Shown piece after piece: positions 1 through 12,400 of a stretch of 64,000 bases of DNA. Position numbers and translations under genes: made by a program. Source of the stretch: Mimachlamys varia (lineage: Eukaryota > Mollusca > Bivalvia > Pectinida > Pectinidae). Every line of letters starts with the position of its first letter. The first letter of the stretch is position 1. Location of the stretch: NCBI GenBank assembly GCA_947623455.1, contig OX392538.1, positions 34,099,001 to 34,163,000 of the forward strand, written 5' to 3'. Under the pieces are notes generated by a model. That model was not told the DNA's origin and ran no database searches. It worked only from the letters and a program-made list of their open reading frames with translations.

Positions 1-900
1 CTACGTTATAGCCGTGAATTTGTTGTAAGCGTGTTTTTAATAAACATTTTACTGTGTGCATACGATGAACACTATATTATGTTGGTTATTGCTCCTTTAA
101 CATAAGAGGCCGCTGGATTTTATATGATTTTGCTGGGCCTGTCAAAAAGTATCTCACCGTTTTAAACCTCTAATATTGTTGGAATATAGTTGGTTATGAA
201 AACAATAACTCAATTCCATACATACATACATATATACTAATACAATAAGTAAATATGTTGGTATCATATTTTACTGCTTTTTATAGTTATACTTATATTG
301 AGAGGTGTAAATTATTCTGTCTTACTGCGTTGACAAATCTGTTATTCGCAGTTATAAATAAGCTGATAGTAACTTAAACTTTGTATACAGGCTGGTGTAA
401 TTTTTCTCAAATTCTCTATAAATATCAGTTACCTTACTCAATTCCATACATATATACTAATACAATAAATAAAAATGTTGCTATTATATTTTACTGCTTT
501 TTGTAGTTATACATATATTTAAGAGGTGTAAATTGTTCTGTCTTATTGCATTGACAAATCTGTTATTCGCAGGTATGGCATCAATCAAAAGTTTCTTGAC
601 ATGATAAAACCTTTAACATTGTTGGGGTACTATTAATATCATTTTTTGAAAAACAATTTCTGCTTATTAATATGACTTGTAATACAGTATAAGAATATTA
701 TTAACATTTTTACATGTCATATGCTATTAAATGATTGAGCTATATATATAATACTTATGAAGCTCAGGATGTCTATACACCTGGTAGACACCCATATAGT
801 CTACTACAGGCAATAAATAAGCTGATGGTAACTAACATTGTATACAGGCTGGTACAATTTTTCTCAAATTCTCTCAGTTACCTATATATTGTATATGTAG
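1..900. repeat. Upstream flank with diverged tandem duplication
   Basis: No gene recognised. A block beginning CTCAATTCCATACAT at 209 is repeated at 437 (period about 228 bp). Each copy carries TGACAAATCTGTTATTCGCAG. A further partial copy with TATACAGGCTGGT lies near 840-880. An untranslated first exon or promoter of INPP1 could lie here or further upstream, but no element is convincing. Confidence 0.5.
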
Positions 901-1454
901 CTACATTGTACATGTATAACACCAAATATGATCATGATCAGTTATCTGTAACTCCAGTAATAAAAGCACTGTTTTGATGTAACATTTTAAAACTTCACAG
1001 AAAAATGAAAATAGACATGGCGGCTTTGCTGAAAATATCAAGTACCCATAACACCAAATATCAGTTATCTAACTCCAATAATCAAATTAAAGCACTGACG
1101 TTTATTTTAATGAACATTTAAAACTTGACAGAAAGATTAAAATAGACATGGCTGATGATTTGCTGAAAATATCAATTACCCTTAACACAAAATATCAGTT
1201 ATCTAACTCCAATATTTGAATTAAAGCACTGTTTATTTTGATAACATTTTGATACTTCACAGAAAGATGAAAGTACATGTGGTTGCATGATTTGCTGAAA
1301 ATATCAATTACCCTTAACACCAAATATCAGTTATCTAACTCCAATATTTGAATTAAAGCACTGTTTATTTTGATAACATTTTGAAACTTCACAGAAAGAT
1401 GAAAGTACATGTGGTTGCATGATTTGCTGAAAATATCAATTACCCTTAACACCA
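900..1454 (+). repeat. Four ~131-bp tandem units carrying degenerate INPP1 exon-1 starts
   Basis: Each unit ends with an ACTT(C/G)ACAG acceptor-like site and GAAAGATGAAA-like sequence at about 992, 1123, 1254 and 1386. This matches ACTTTTACAGAAAGATGAAAATAG directly in front of the real INPP1 start at 3250. Unit 1 (ATG at 1005) still reads MKID-MAALLK, close to the true MKIGVADLLK. No unit has the rest of the exon or a donor, so they appear non-coding. Confidence 0.75.
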
Positions 1455-3185
1455 AATATCAGTTACCTGTGGCACCAAATATCAGTTACCTGTGACACAA
1501 AATATCAGTTACCTGTGACATCAAATATCAGTTACCTGTGACACCAAATATCAGTTACCTGTGACATCAAATATCAGTTACCTGTGACACCAAATATCAG
1601 TTACCTGTGACACCAAATATCAGTTACCTGTGACACCCAATATCAGTTACCTGTGACACTAAATATCAGTTACCTGTGACACCAAATATCAGTTACCTGT
1701 GACATCAAATATCAGTTACCTGTGACACTAAATATCAGTTACCTGTGACACCAAATATCAGTTACCTGTGACACCCAATATCAGTTACCTGTGACACTAA
1801 ATATCAGTTACCAGTGTGACATCAAATATCAGTTACCTGTGACACCAAATATCAGTTACCTGTGACACTAAATATCAGTTACCTGTGACACCAAATATCA
1901 GTTACCTCTGACACCAAATATCAGTTACCTGTGACACTAAATATCAGTTACCAGTGTGACATCAAATATCAGTTACCTGTGACACCCAGTATCAGTTACC
2001 TGTGACACTAAATATCAGTTACCTGTGACACCAAGTATCAGTTACCTGTGACACCAAATATCAGTTACCTGTGACACAAAATATCAGTTACCTGTGACAC
2101 TAAATATCAGTTACCTGTGACACCAAATATCAGTTACCTGTGACACTAAATATCAGTTACCTGTGACACCAAATATCAGTTACCTATGACACTAAATATC
2201 AGTTACCTGTGACACCAAATATCAGTTACCTGTGACACCCAATATCAGTTACCTGTGACACTAAATATCAGTTACCAGTGTGACATCAAATATCAGTTAC
2301 CTGTGACACCAAATATCAGTTACCTGTGACACTAAATATCAGTTACCTGTGACACCAAATATCAGTTACCTCTGACACCAAATATCAGTTACCTGTGACA
2401 CTAAATATCAGTTACCAGTGTGACATCAAATATCAGTTACCTGTGACACCCAGTATCAGTTACCTGTGACACTAAATATCAGTTACCTGTGACACCAAGT
2501 ATCAGTTACCTGTGACACCAAATATCAGTTACCTGTGACACAAAATATCAGTTACCTGTGACACTAAATATCAGTTACCTGTGACACCAAATATCAGTTA
2601 CCTGTGACACTAAATATCAGTTACCTGTGACACAAAATATCAGTTACCAGTGTGACATTAAATATCAGTTACCTGTGACACCAAATATCAGTTACCTGTG
2701 ACACCAAATATCAGTTACCTGTGACACCAAATATCAGTTACCTGTGGCACCAAATATCAGTTACCTGTGACACCCAATATCAGTTACCTGTGACACTAAA
2801 TATCAGTTACCAGTGTGACATCAAATATCAGTTACCTGTGACACCCAATATCAGTTACCTGTGACACTAAATATCAGTTACCTGTGACACCAAGTATCAG
2901 TTACCTGTGACACCAAATATCAGTTACCTGTGACACTAAATATCAGTTACCTGTGACACAAAATATCAGTTACCAGTGTGACATCAAATATCAGTTACCT
3001 GTGACACTAAATATCAGTTACCTGTGACACCAAATATCAGTTACCTGTGACATCAATTAATAGTTACCTGTAACACAAAATATCATGATCAGTTACATGT
3101 GATATCAAATATCAGTTACCTGTGACATCAAATATCAGTTACCTGTGACATCAAATATCAGTTACCTGTGACACCAAATATTATC
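1455..3185 (+). repeat. 23-bp minisatellite, about 74 copies, with 464-bp higher-order repeat
   Basis: The unit is TGTGACACCAAATATCAGTT plus ACC. Variants are ACACT, ACATC, ACACCC and a 25-bp form with CCAGTGTGAC. Variant order repeats after 20 units: the rare CTCTGAC variant at 1907 recurs at 2371, exactly 464 bp later (18 units of 23 bp plus 2 of 25 bp). The unit resembles the AACACCAAATATCAGTTATC segment inside the neighbouring 131-bp units. The array ends about 65 bp before INPP1 exon 1. Confidence 0.9.
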
Positions 3186-3249
3186 AGTTTAAAATCAATA
3201 ATTAAAGTACTGTTTAATCTCATGAACATTTTAAAACTTTTACAGAAAG

Positions 3250-3465
3250 ATGAAAATAGGCGTGGCTGATTTGTTGAAGCTACTGGTGAACACAGCAGAG
3301 AAAGGAGCTAATGTAGCCAGGATAATCCGGTCTGATTCTGATTTACTGAATCTTTTGGTGGAAGAAAAAACAGGAGATTCCAAAAACCAGCGATTTGTCC
3401 AAGACTTCAAGACTCTTGCTGATGTATTGGTTCAAGAGATCGTTAGACATGACCTGACAGAACAG
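3250..3465 (+). CDS. INPP1: INPP1 coding exon 1
   Basis: Encodes residues 1-72, starting MKIGVADLLK and including the metal-site motif DFKTLADVLVQE (D58). It ends in phase 0 at CAG|GTGATT. The start is the first ATG after a TTTTACAG acceptor at 3238-3245. Four degenerate copies of this acceptor-plus-ATG block lie upstream at about 992-1405. Confidence 0.92.
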
Positions 3466-6400
3466 GTGATTTTTTTCATTACATCCTGTGGTTTTGTTTG
3501 ATAATAAAAAAGAAAATACTGAAGTGTTAACAAAATCATTATCCGAACTCAAAATCAATTAATGTAGGGAAAAATATGAACAAAAGAAAATTTAAAAGTA
3601 CAAGAGATTAAGACCAGGTGTTCTGGAAGAGTATAAGCACCCACCATGTAAATCTTTAAAGAATTTATTGAAATAAGAAAATTCATCCATCTATACTCTT
3701 ACAAATATGTACCCCATTATTTTTGGGTAACTGTACTGAATTTATATTTTTTCAATGAAGTACTTGCCTTAAATTTAGTTAAGTTTAATTTAAAATGTAG
3801 GAACATCTTAATTAGTTGGGGTTTTTTATTCATAATTTGAGTTTAAATTAAAGAACTAAAGAAACAGTCAAAAAGATATCCAAACCACAAAATTCTACTC
3901 TTTACCTAAATGAAAGTTTAACAGATTGTCAAGGGAGGTAACTGCATGCCAGAAAAAACTTTTAGCTCCATCACCACAGAAATTTCATAATAAACTTTTG
4001 CAACCCTTAAATTGGAAGAGGTCAATGTGTCTTCAGGAGTGAATGAGTTAAATTAAACCTTTTTTTTTTGTTTTCACAGATTCCTGACATTAAAAGTAAC
4101 ATCTATGGCGAGGAAAGCAACACATTCACGAATGCTGTGGGAGAATCTATCACTGTGGAGATCCAAGCCACTCGACAACAAACTATAGGTCTCCTCAGTA
4201 AGGTTTCTGCCTTTTTTGATTTTCTTCATAAGAAAAAGAATGTCAGGTCTTTTCATCTCATTTCAATAAATTTTAGGGTATACATACTGAAGGATCAGAC
4301 AACAGGCATAGCCTGTATATAAATCTTTTCTGGAATCCAGTATTATATTTACATATAAAATGAATATTTGAAGAAGAATTAAAGTACAAAGAAACAATAC
4401 AGTTACAAAACTCATGCAATATATATATACACATATACACATACCCATTTAAAAACTCTCATTCAGTCTGTGTGATACATAACTGATCAAATCATATATA
4501 ATGTGATGAAAATCATGTCGATCGCATCAGTAAAAGTAAGCTTTACATCAAAATGATATTGCTAGGTTTGAACGCATAGAAAAACAACACAATGACATAC
4601 CGGAAATGGAAATTCATCTCAAATGTCAAGTCGTCAAGTCTGAATTCTGACACCTCATGTGCTACTACAACTTCTCATTATATGCATTGTGCTAAGAATT
4701 TGTATACGTCTCCACTAGGGATTATAAAAAGTTTGATATCCTCGCCCCACTCTTAATCATTAATAGAAAACCAGCACATCAATATAATTTCTGGTGGATT
4801 AATATATGTACTGGTGGATTAATATATGTACTGGTGGATTAATATATGTGCTGTTACATTACCAGAAAATTTTGACATTAAGACATGCACAGTAAAATCA
4901 ATAGAAATGTCTGTAATATCAATAGAAATTGTCACATGACTGGAAACCCAGCAGAGCCTCTGTACCTGTGGGCACTGAGCCAAGCTAAAGCTGGCAGGTA
5001 CCATTGGGCACTGGCTACCATATCGCTGGAGGACAAGTAACTAGAGGCTCCATGCTGTGATGACCAGGGGAATGCTTCATGCATGACTGGTTAAATTTAC
5101 CTGTGTTTGACCAGAAGCCCAAAACAATGAATGGTTTTTTTATAATTAGGCATTGCCCCCTCTCTATGCAATGTTTTGTCTGTATCAGATCTGATCACAA
5201 AAGATGTGTGAAGATTTGGACAGGCTTACACTTGGCCATCTAATTAGATAATGTCCCCCTCAGGCCTCAACCCTTCCAGGTCAAAGTTTACCTGTATCAG
5301 GTCTGATATAAGGTGTGAAGATCCCATCTACCTGCAATTCTTACCAGTACTTCACTTCACCTGTGTTGTCTGTTAGTACTTAGAAGCTGGCTTTATCATT
5401 AGTTCATAGTTATAATTTTAATATATTAATATATATATATGAATCTTATGTAGTTAAATTCTCAAACAACCTTCTTTCTTTCATTTCAAAACTAGAAATT
5501 ATGAAATCATGATAATTACTGTTAGAGTTGTTCCCAAAACTTTCTAGCATGTACAGGACATAAATAAAATAAAAAATTATTAATTACCTAACAGTTCTGA
5601 TGTCTTATATTTCATTTAATATACACTATTCACGTTTTTTTGGTATTCATATACCAATTTACATTCAAGTATATTGAAAAATTTAAGGAATATCTATTGG
5701 TAATTATTTGTTGATATTTTTAAATATTGTAAGAACTAATTGTGAAACTAACACATAAATATTCTTTCATTACTTAATGAAACTAAATACATATTTTGAT
5801 TAAATACATTCATCCCTCAGATCTATATATTTATGAACGCGCTATAGAGTTTTGATAATCTTTATTTTTAAATTTTCTATATTAAGATCTGTATGTGTAT
5901 ATATATATATATATATATAACCACATACAACAGTGTTGATATAAATATAAGAATTTGAAGTTGAAAAAAAAGTAATACAACAATGAATTAGAATTTAGTC
6001 TGATTGTTCAGTATGGGACAGATTTTTTATTTAACCTTCAGGCCTCAGGCAATTACCTGACCTGTCTAAACCTTGTCTAGGAACACTTTCTTACAGCAGC
6101 CTGTCAGTGACATATAATTGAGGTGTGAATTTCTCACCTGACTATCACTGGTCATATTTGAAACCTATTTGATTAATAAAAGGCTCAGCTGGGGATGAAC
6201 AAGATCATATGATAATATGGCTCCCAATAATACATATTTTAACTTTTACTCAGGTTTATCATGTTTATATGAAATTAAAAATCATCGAGAATATATATAG
6301 ATATTTAAATATTTCCCTTTAATTAGTGAATATTCTGAGGACTTTAATTTATTTTTTGTTTCATTCAAAACATTTAATTATACAATAATATATTATTAGT

Positions 6401-9400
6401 ACACAAAATAACATTGAAATAAGCAATAATCAATATACCAGATTCTGGTTTTCTTAAATATTAACTTAAAATAACAAGTATCTTATGACACTTGATTGAA
6501 TAAAATCCAATGACGCATTTTGATTTTTAAATATTTACATTCATATACTTGTTACATGAATTAATGATGAAAAATTGTCTAGTTTATATTGGATGTTATA
6601 TATATATGTCTCTGGCTTAGTTGCTTCAGTTTGATAATACTTAAATTCATTATACCAAAGACGTCACACATATATGTTCCTAATTATATAATAATCAGTA
6701 TAATAGTATTATAAAATGATGCATTTCCCATATTTAGGCCTAAATATTGAAGGCAATTGCACGTTTATTTAAATATGACTTGAAGGTTTATGCATATATG
6801 TAATAATTTAAAAAAAAAAAAAGCAAGGTCAGTTAATGGAATCATTTCAATTAATTCTATATTCTAAGTATACAACAAGTAAATAATATGCAGTTATATT
6901 AAGTCACATTTATTGAATTGAATTGAGCCAAGTTATAGCTGGCAGCTACCTTTGGGCACTGGCTACCATATCGCTGGAGGGCAAGTAATTAGAGGCTCCA
7001 TGCTGTGATGACCACCGGAATGCTTCATGCATGACTGGTTAAACTTACCAGTGTTTGACCAAAAACCCAAAACAATGAATGGCTGTTTATAATTAGTCAT
7101 TGCCCCTATATATGCAATGTTTTGTCTGTATCAGATCTGATCACAAAAGATGTGTGAAGATTTGGACAGGCTTACACTTGGCCATCTAATTAGATAATGA
7201 CCCCCTCAGGCCTCGACCCTTCCTGGTCAAATTTTACCTGTATCAGGTCTGATATAAGGTGTGAAGATCTGGAGATAATAACCCTGGGGCCCCTGATTGT
7301 TTAGTTGGGAACAGGTCATCTTATATTTATATTTTATTAAAGTGCCATCTATTTCAAGCATATAAAATACATAATAAAATTACATTAAAATGTCTAAGGT
7401 TATAAACAGACTTACAAGACACTATAACAAATTAATAATTATTTCAATCATAAAATAGTATTGATATATGTATAAAATCTTATCTAGTCCAACGTAACAC
7501 TGTCATATTTAGGATAAAGATTATAATAGCATACGTTATGGCTTGCGTATTTCCATGTATAAAACTTGTACTGCCGGTTTATATACGTGTATTTTGATCT
7601 CTATTGTGGTTTCCTTGTATGTTTGATATTGATGATCAGCAAAAAGATCGTTTTTAAAAAAAATGGTCGTTGAATACGTTATTTCTGTGTGTAAAACGTG
7701 TCAATATACTTGTATGTTGACCGCTATTGGTGAGCAATAAAAATATAGGATTGATTTTACTGTAGGTCGCGTGTATTGTGATAACATCACAACTTAAACA
7801 CACTCTATAAATTTGAATTACCGTAATGAAGTAAATGTAAAATAGTTGATTCACTTGAGTGAAAATTTTTCTTGTTTTTTTTATCAACTATTATACACAT
7901 GTCAACACCCAAAAAACGTCTGTTAAATACCTGGTCACTTGCATATTTATGTGTATAAAACTTGTCAACTGTCTGCCGGTTTATATACGAGTATGTTGAT
8001 CACTATTGTGGTATAGTTGTATGCTTGATATTGATGATCAATGTCAGATATGTTAGTATTATCAAGTATGAGCATGTGGACCCAAAGTCCTTGTTCCCGT
8101 TTCAGTAAAAATTCATCCGTGCATCAACGTAACTAAGTTTTATTCAACACGTTCTTGGTCAGCTTGTGAAGAGATCTGATTGTTAATAAATGTGATTAAT
8201 TGAACAAACCAATTAAAATGACACATGTAATAAAATAATGATAACAATGAGGAATACAGTTGAGTGAAAAATTCTGAGTTCATGCCAGATGATATTCATC
8301 ATAAAAACTTAACTTAAATGAATTCACTGCATGTCAAAATTTTAAATGTAATTATGATTAAAATATACTAACTTGTAATTCTTTTTAAAGAAGTAACAAT
8401 TATTCTTTTTCATTTAAATATTTTCAATCAACAATTAAATTGAAAGGTATGTGCTAAAATAAAAAAAATGATATAATGCATGTATTACGTTGAAATTATT
8501 AAGTTAATCCTAATAAAAGTATATACAGAAAATAAAAACAACAGATTGTAATATAAACAATCAGATATTAGAAGAACAGATTTTGTACTCAGTATTATAA
8601 TAGCAGTTTCAATCACAAATTACTTTGACATTAAGAAGCTAGCTGTGGAATAAAACCTACAAGGGCCGGCGTTGATAATTGGTTTCATTACATATACACT
8701 CATGTACAATGCATACAAAGGTTATTATAAACATCAAGTACTAATGAAGAAAAGATTATTTTAACCAAAACATTTAAATCCATTTCCTTCTTCACATCAT
8801 TATACCATCATAAATCAATTAACAGGGCCCTCAGGCCTGGTCATTGGGGAGTGGGAGGTGAGAAATTCACACCTGGCTAATTACTACACAGCCAGCGTAG
8901 GGGTGTCCCCTTTCTTGACCTCTTTGAGGTAAAGAGCTGGCCGGAACATATATGTGAGACGTCCCTGGTATAATGAATTTTAGTATCAAACTGAAGCAAC
9001 TAAGCCAGAGACATATATATATAACATCCAATATAAACTAGACAATTGTTCATCATTAATTCATTTAACAAGTATATATATGTAAATATTTAGAAATCAA
9101 AATGCGTCATTGGATTTTATTCAATCAAGTGTCATAAGATACTTGTTATTTTTAGTTAATATTTAAGAAAACCAGAAACTGGTAAATTAATTATTGTTTA
9201 TTTCAATGTTATTTTATGTACTAATAATATTTTATTGTATAATTAAATGTTTTGAATGAAACAAAAAATAGATTAAAGTCCTCCGAATATTCACTATTTA
9301 GAGGGAAATATTTAAATATCTGTATTCTCAATGATTTTTAATTTCATATAAACATGATAGACCTGAGTAAAAGTTAAAATATGTATTATCATATGATCAT

Positions 9401-12400
9401 GGTCATCCCCAGCTGAGCCTTTTATTAATCAAATAGGTTTCAAATATGACCAGTGTAGTCAGATGAGAAATTCACACCTCAATTATATGCCACTGACAGG
9501 TTTCTGTAAGAAGGTGTTCCTAGACAAGTTTTAGACCATGTCAGATAATTGCTTGAGGCCTGAGGGTTAATCAAAACATCTGTCCCATACTGAACAATCA
9601 GACTAAATTTTAATTTATTGTTGTATTCCTTTTTTTTCAACTTCAAATTCTTATATTTATATCAACACTGTTGTATGTAGTTATATATATAAACATACAG
9701 ATCTTAATATAGAAAATTTAAAAATAAAGATTATCAAAACTCTATAGCGCGTTCATAAATATAGATCTGAGGGATGAATGTATTTAATCAAAATATGTAT
9801 TTAGTTTCATTAAGTAATCAAGGAATATTTATTTGTTAGTTTCACAAGTAGTTCTTACAATATTTAAAAATATCAACAAATAATTATCAATAGATATTCC
9901 TTAAATTTTTCAATATACTTGAATGTAAATTGGTATATGAATACCAAAAAAACGTGAATAGTGTATATTAAATGAAATATAAGACATCAGAACTGTTAGG
10001 TAAATAATAATTTTTTATTTTATTTATGTCCTGTATATGCTAGAAAGTTTTGGGAACAACTCTAACAGTAATTATCATGATTTCATAATTTCTAGTTTTG
10101 AAATGAAAGAAAGAAGGTTGTTTGAGAAAAAACTACATAAGATTCATATATATATATTTATATATTAAAATTATAAATATTAACTAATGATAAAGCCAGC
10201 TTCTAAGTACTAGCAGACAACACAGGTGAAGTGAAGTACTGGTAAGAATCGCAGGTTGATGGGATCTTCACACCTTATATCAGACCTGATACAGGTAAAA
10301 TTTGACCAGGAAGGGTCGAGGCCTGAGGGGGACATTATCTAATATAGATGGCCAAGTGTAAGCCTGTCCAAATCTTCACACATCTTTTGTGATCAGATCT
10401 GATACAGACAAAACATTGCATAGGGAGGGGGCAATGCCTAATTATAAAAAACCATTCATTGTTTTGGGCTTCTGGTCAAACACAGGTAAATTTAACCAGT
10501 CATGCATGAAGCATTCCCCTGGTCATCACAGCATGGAGCCTCTAATTACTTGTCCCCCAGCGATAAGGTAGCCAGTGCCCAAAGGTACCTGGGAGCTATA
10601 ACTTGGCTCAGTGCCCACAGGTACAGAGGCTCTGCTGGGTTTCCAGTCATGTGACAATTTCTATTGATATTACAGACATTTCTATTGATTTTACTGTGCA
10701 TGTCTTAATGTCAAAATTTTCTGGTAATGTAACAGCACATATATTAATCCACCAGTACATATATTAATCCACCAGAAATTATATTGATGTGCTGGTTTTC
10801 TATTAATGATTAAGAGTGGGGCGAGGATATCAAACTTTTTATAATCCCTAGTGCTCATGTTCTGTCAAATGAAGGGACATATCATGTCGGATTTGTCCAT
10901 CTGTTCTGGTTAACTTTTAGTTGTCCAGAGACCTCCTCCTACAGTTTTCAATTGATATCTTTCAAAACTTGTACAGTCGTGTTTTCCTGAAAACCTGAAT
11001 AACAAGAGTTATTGCCCCTTACATACAAACTTCTGCCGGGATATCTTCTCCCCATGGCTTTCAACCAATCTCTTTCAAATTTTATTGCATACCCGTAAAC
11101 CCTCCCTCATTACGAGGGAAACTCCGGGATCCCTCATTTTGACCAGAATTTAACTTCATCCAAGTCCAAACACACACAGACTCAAAATCTACATCCTGTG
11201 GTCAAATGATCCCCTAGATACTGCAGGGTGTGTGTAATGACCATAACAGGTGCGTCTGGATCAAATGAATAGTTTTTGAAGTTATTTTGATACATAAAAT
11301 GGGAAAGACAAATTGAGCAATGCAGTTTCAGTCGCATTTCATGCACTTTCTCCCTCATTGGAAATATGGAATGAGGGAGATCTCCCTCATTGGAGGTTTC
11401 AAAGGTTAACACCTATGTTATTGGTTTCTTCATGTCATGATGAAAAAAAATAATCATATTTTCATTAGTTTTGCATTCTGATTCAAATCTTCTTTCACCC
11501 TTGCATGAGATATGCCTGTATTTTTCCACCCTGCGGCATTCTTGTTATAAATGTTGATTGTTAACCAATCTTGTTCAACAAACTAGCCTAAACTGAAAGA
11601 TTTTTAACCAATACAGCTATAGGCATTTTTGCAGACAAAATTTCAAGAAAGAATTCTTAGCTGCAGGAAATTGAAGTTTATGCATATTCACAAATGAAAT
11701 CTGTAAAAGAAAAAGGCATATCTTCTTTTATATACCATATATCCCCCTTGGAAGAAAGGTTTGATTTTATAAGCGAAACATTAACCCAGACTTTTGTTAT
11801 AGGTCAGGTGTTGGATGGAAACGAGCATGCAGCAGACTTACTGGCGAAAGAGGCCCATGAGTCGGTTGTGGTGGACATCGGAGGTGGACTGGAGAAGCTT
11901 GCCGGGCTAGAAGTGGATGTGGATGATATAGGAGTGTGGATCGATCCAATAGGTACAAATATAGAGCTGTCTGTTTATAAAAGTAACATTAGGCCATACC
12001 AATTTGATTTATTGTTCTTCGGAAAATGAGATTTCAAAATTGGAGCGAGCGGGCGCAATTTTTTTGTTTTTACAAATATTTTTAATTCCTTAAAATTTCG
12101 AGCGAGCGGTAATTTTCAAAAAAACTAAATGTCAGAATACTTGTTTGACTATTAATATAATGTATCACCAAATAGTACACATATTTAAACTGTGGTAACG
12201 GTTTTTTAAAAATAATTTCCATGGTACAAACTACTTTCTTAATGCTGTGCAATAAAACACCATTTGAGAGAAAAGATTCCTTGAAATACCCATAATAGAA
12301 AACCCAAGGTCATTCATTCAAGTTTAGTGATGGAACCAAAGCCGCAGGAAACACCTTTTAGCAACCACATTTTTTAGCCCACCATCATCAGATTGTGGGC

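Larger units (their letters stand above)
4713..10853. mobile_element. CACTA/EnSpm-like non-autonomous foldback transposon, 6.1 kb
   Basis: Lies inside INPP1 intron 2. It begins CACTAGGGATTATAAAAAG and ends with the reverse complement CTTTTTATAATCCCTAGTG. It is flanked by CTC at 4710-4712 and 10854-10856, a 3-bp target duplication as expected for CACTA elements. Arms of about 1.95 kb (4713 to ~6680 and ~8940 to 10853) are inverted copies with small indels; for example GGAACATATATGTG at 8943 mirrors 6666-6679. The left arm has three copies of the 20-mer CTGGTGGATTAATATATGTA and the right arm two. No transposase frame is seen, so it depends on another element or is dead. The superfamily call rests on termini and target duplication only. 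Confidence 0.72.

Noticed and set aside
735..977. 80-residue frame as an upstream gene
   Set aside because: AT-rich, overlaps duplicated repeats, no recognisable family.
1455..3185. Possible CRISPR array (regular 23-bp repeats)
   Set aside because: Units are head to tail with no unique spacers, and the window is a eukaryotic genome. It is a minisatellite.
10389..10571. 60-residue frame in the CACTA-like element as transposase
   Set aside because: Too short, no catalytic motif, and it lies in a repeated arm.
11694..11807. Upstream extension of the open frame in front of INPP1 exon 3
   Set aside because: Intronic. The homologous protein joins SK directly to VLDGN, and the acceptor at 11807 keeps the phase.
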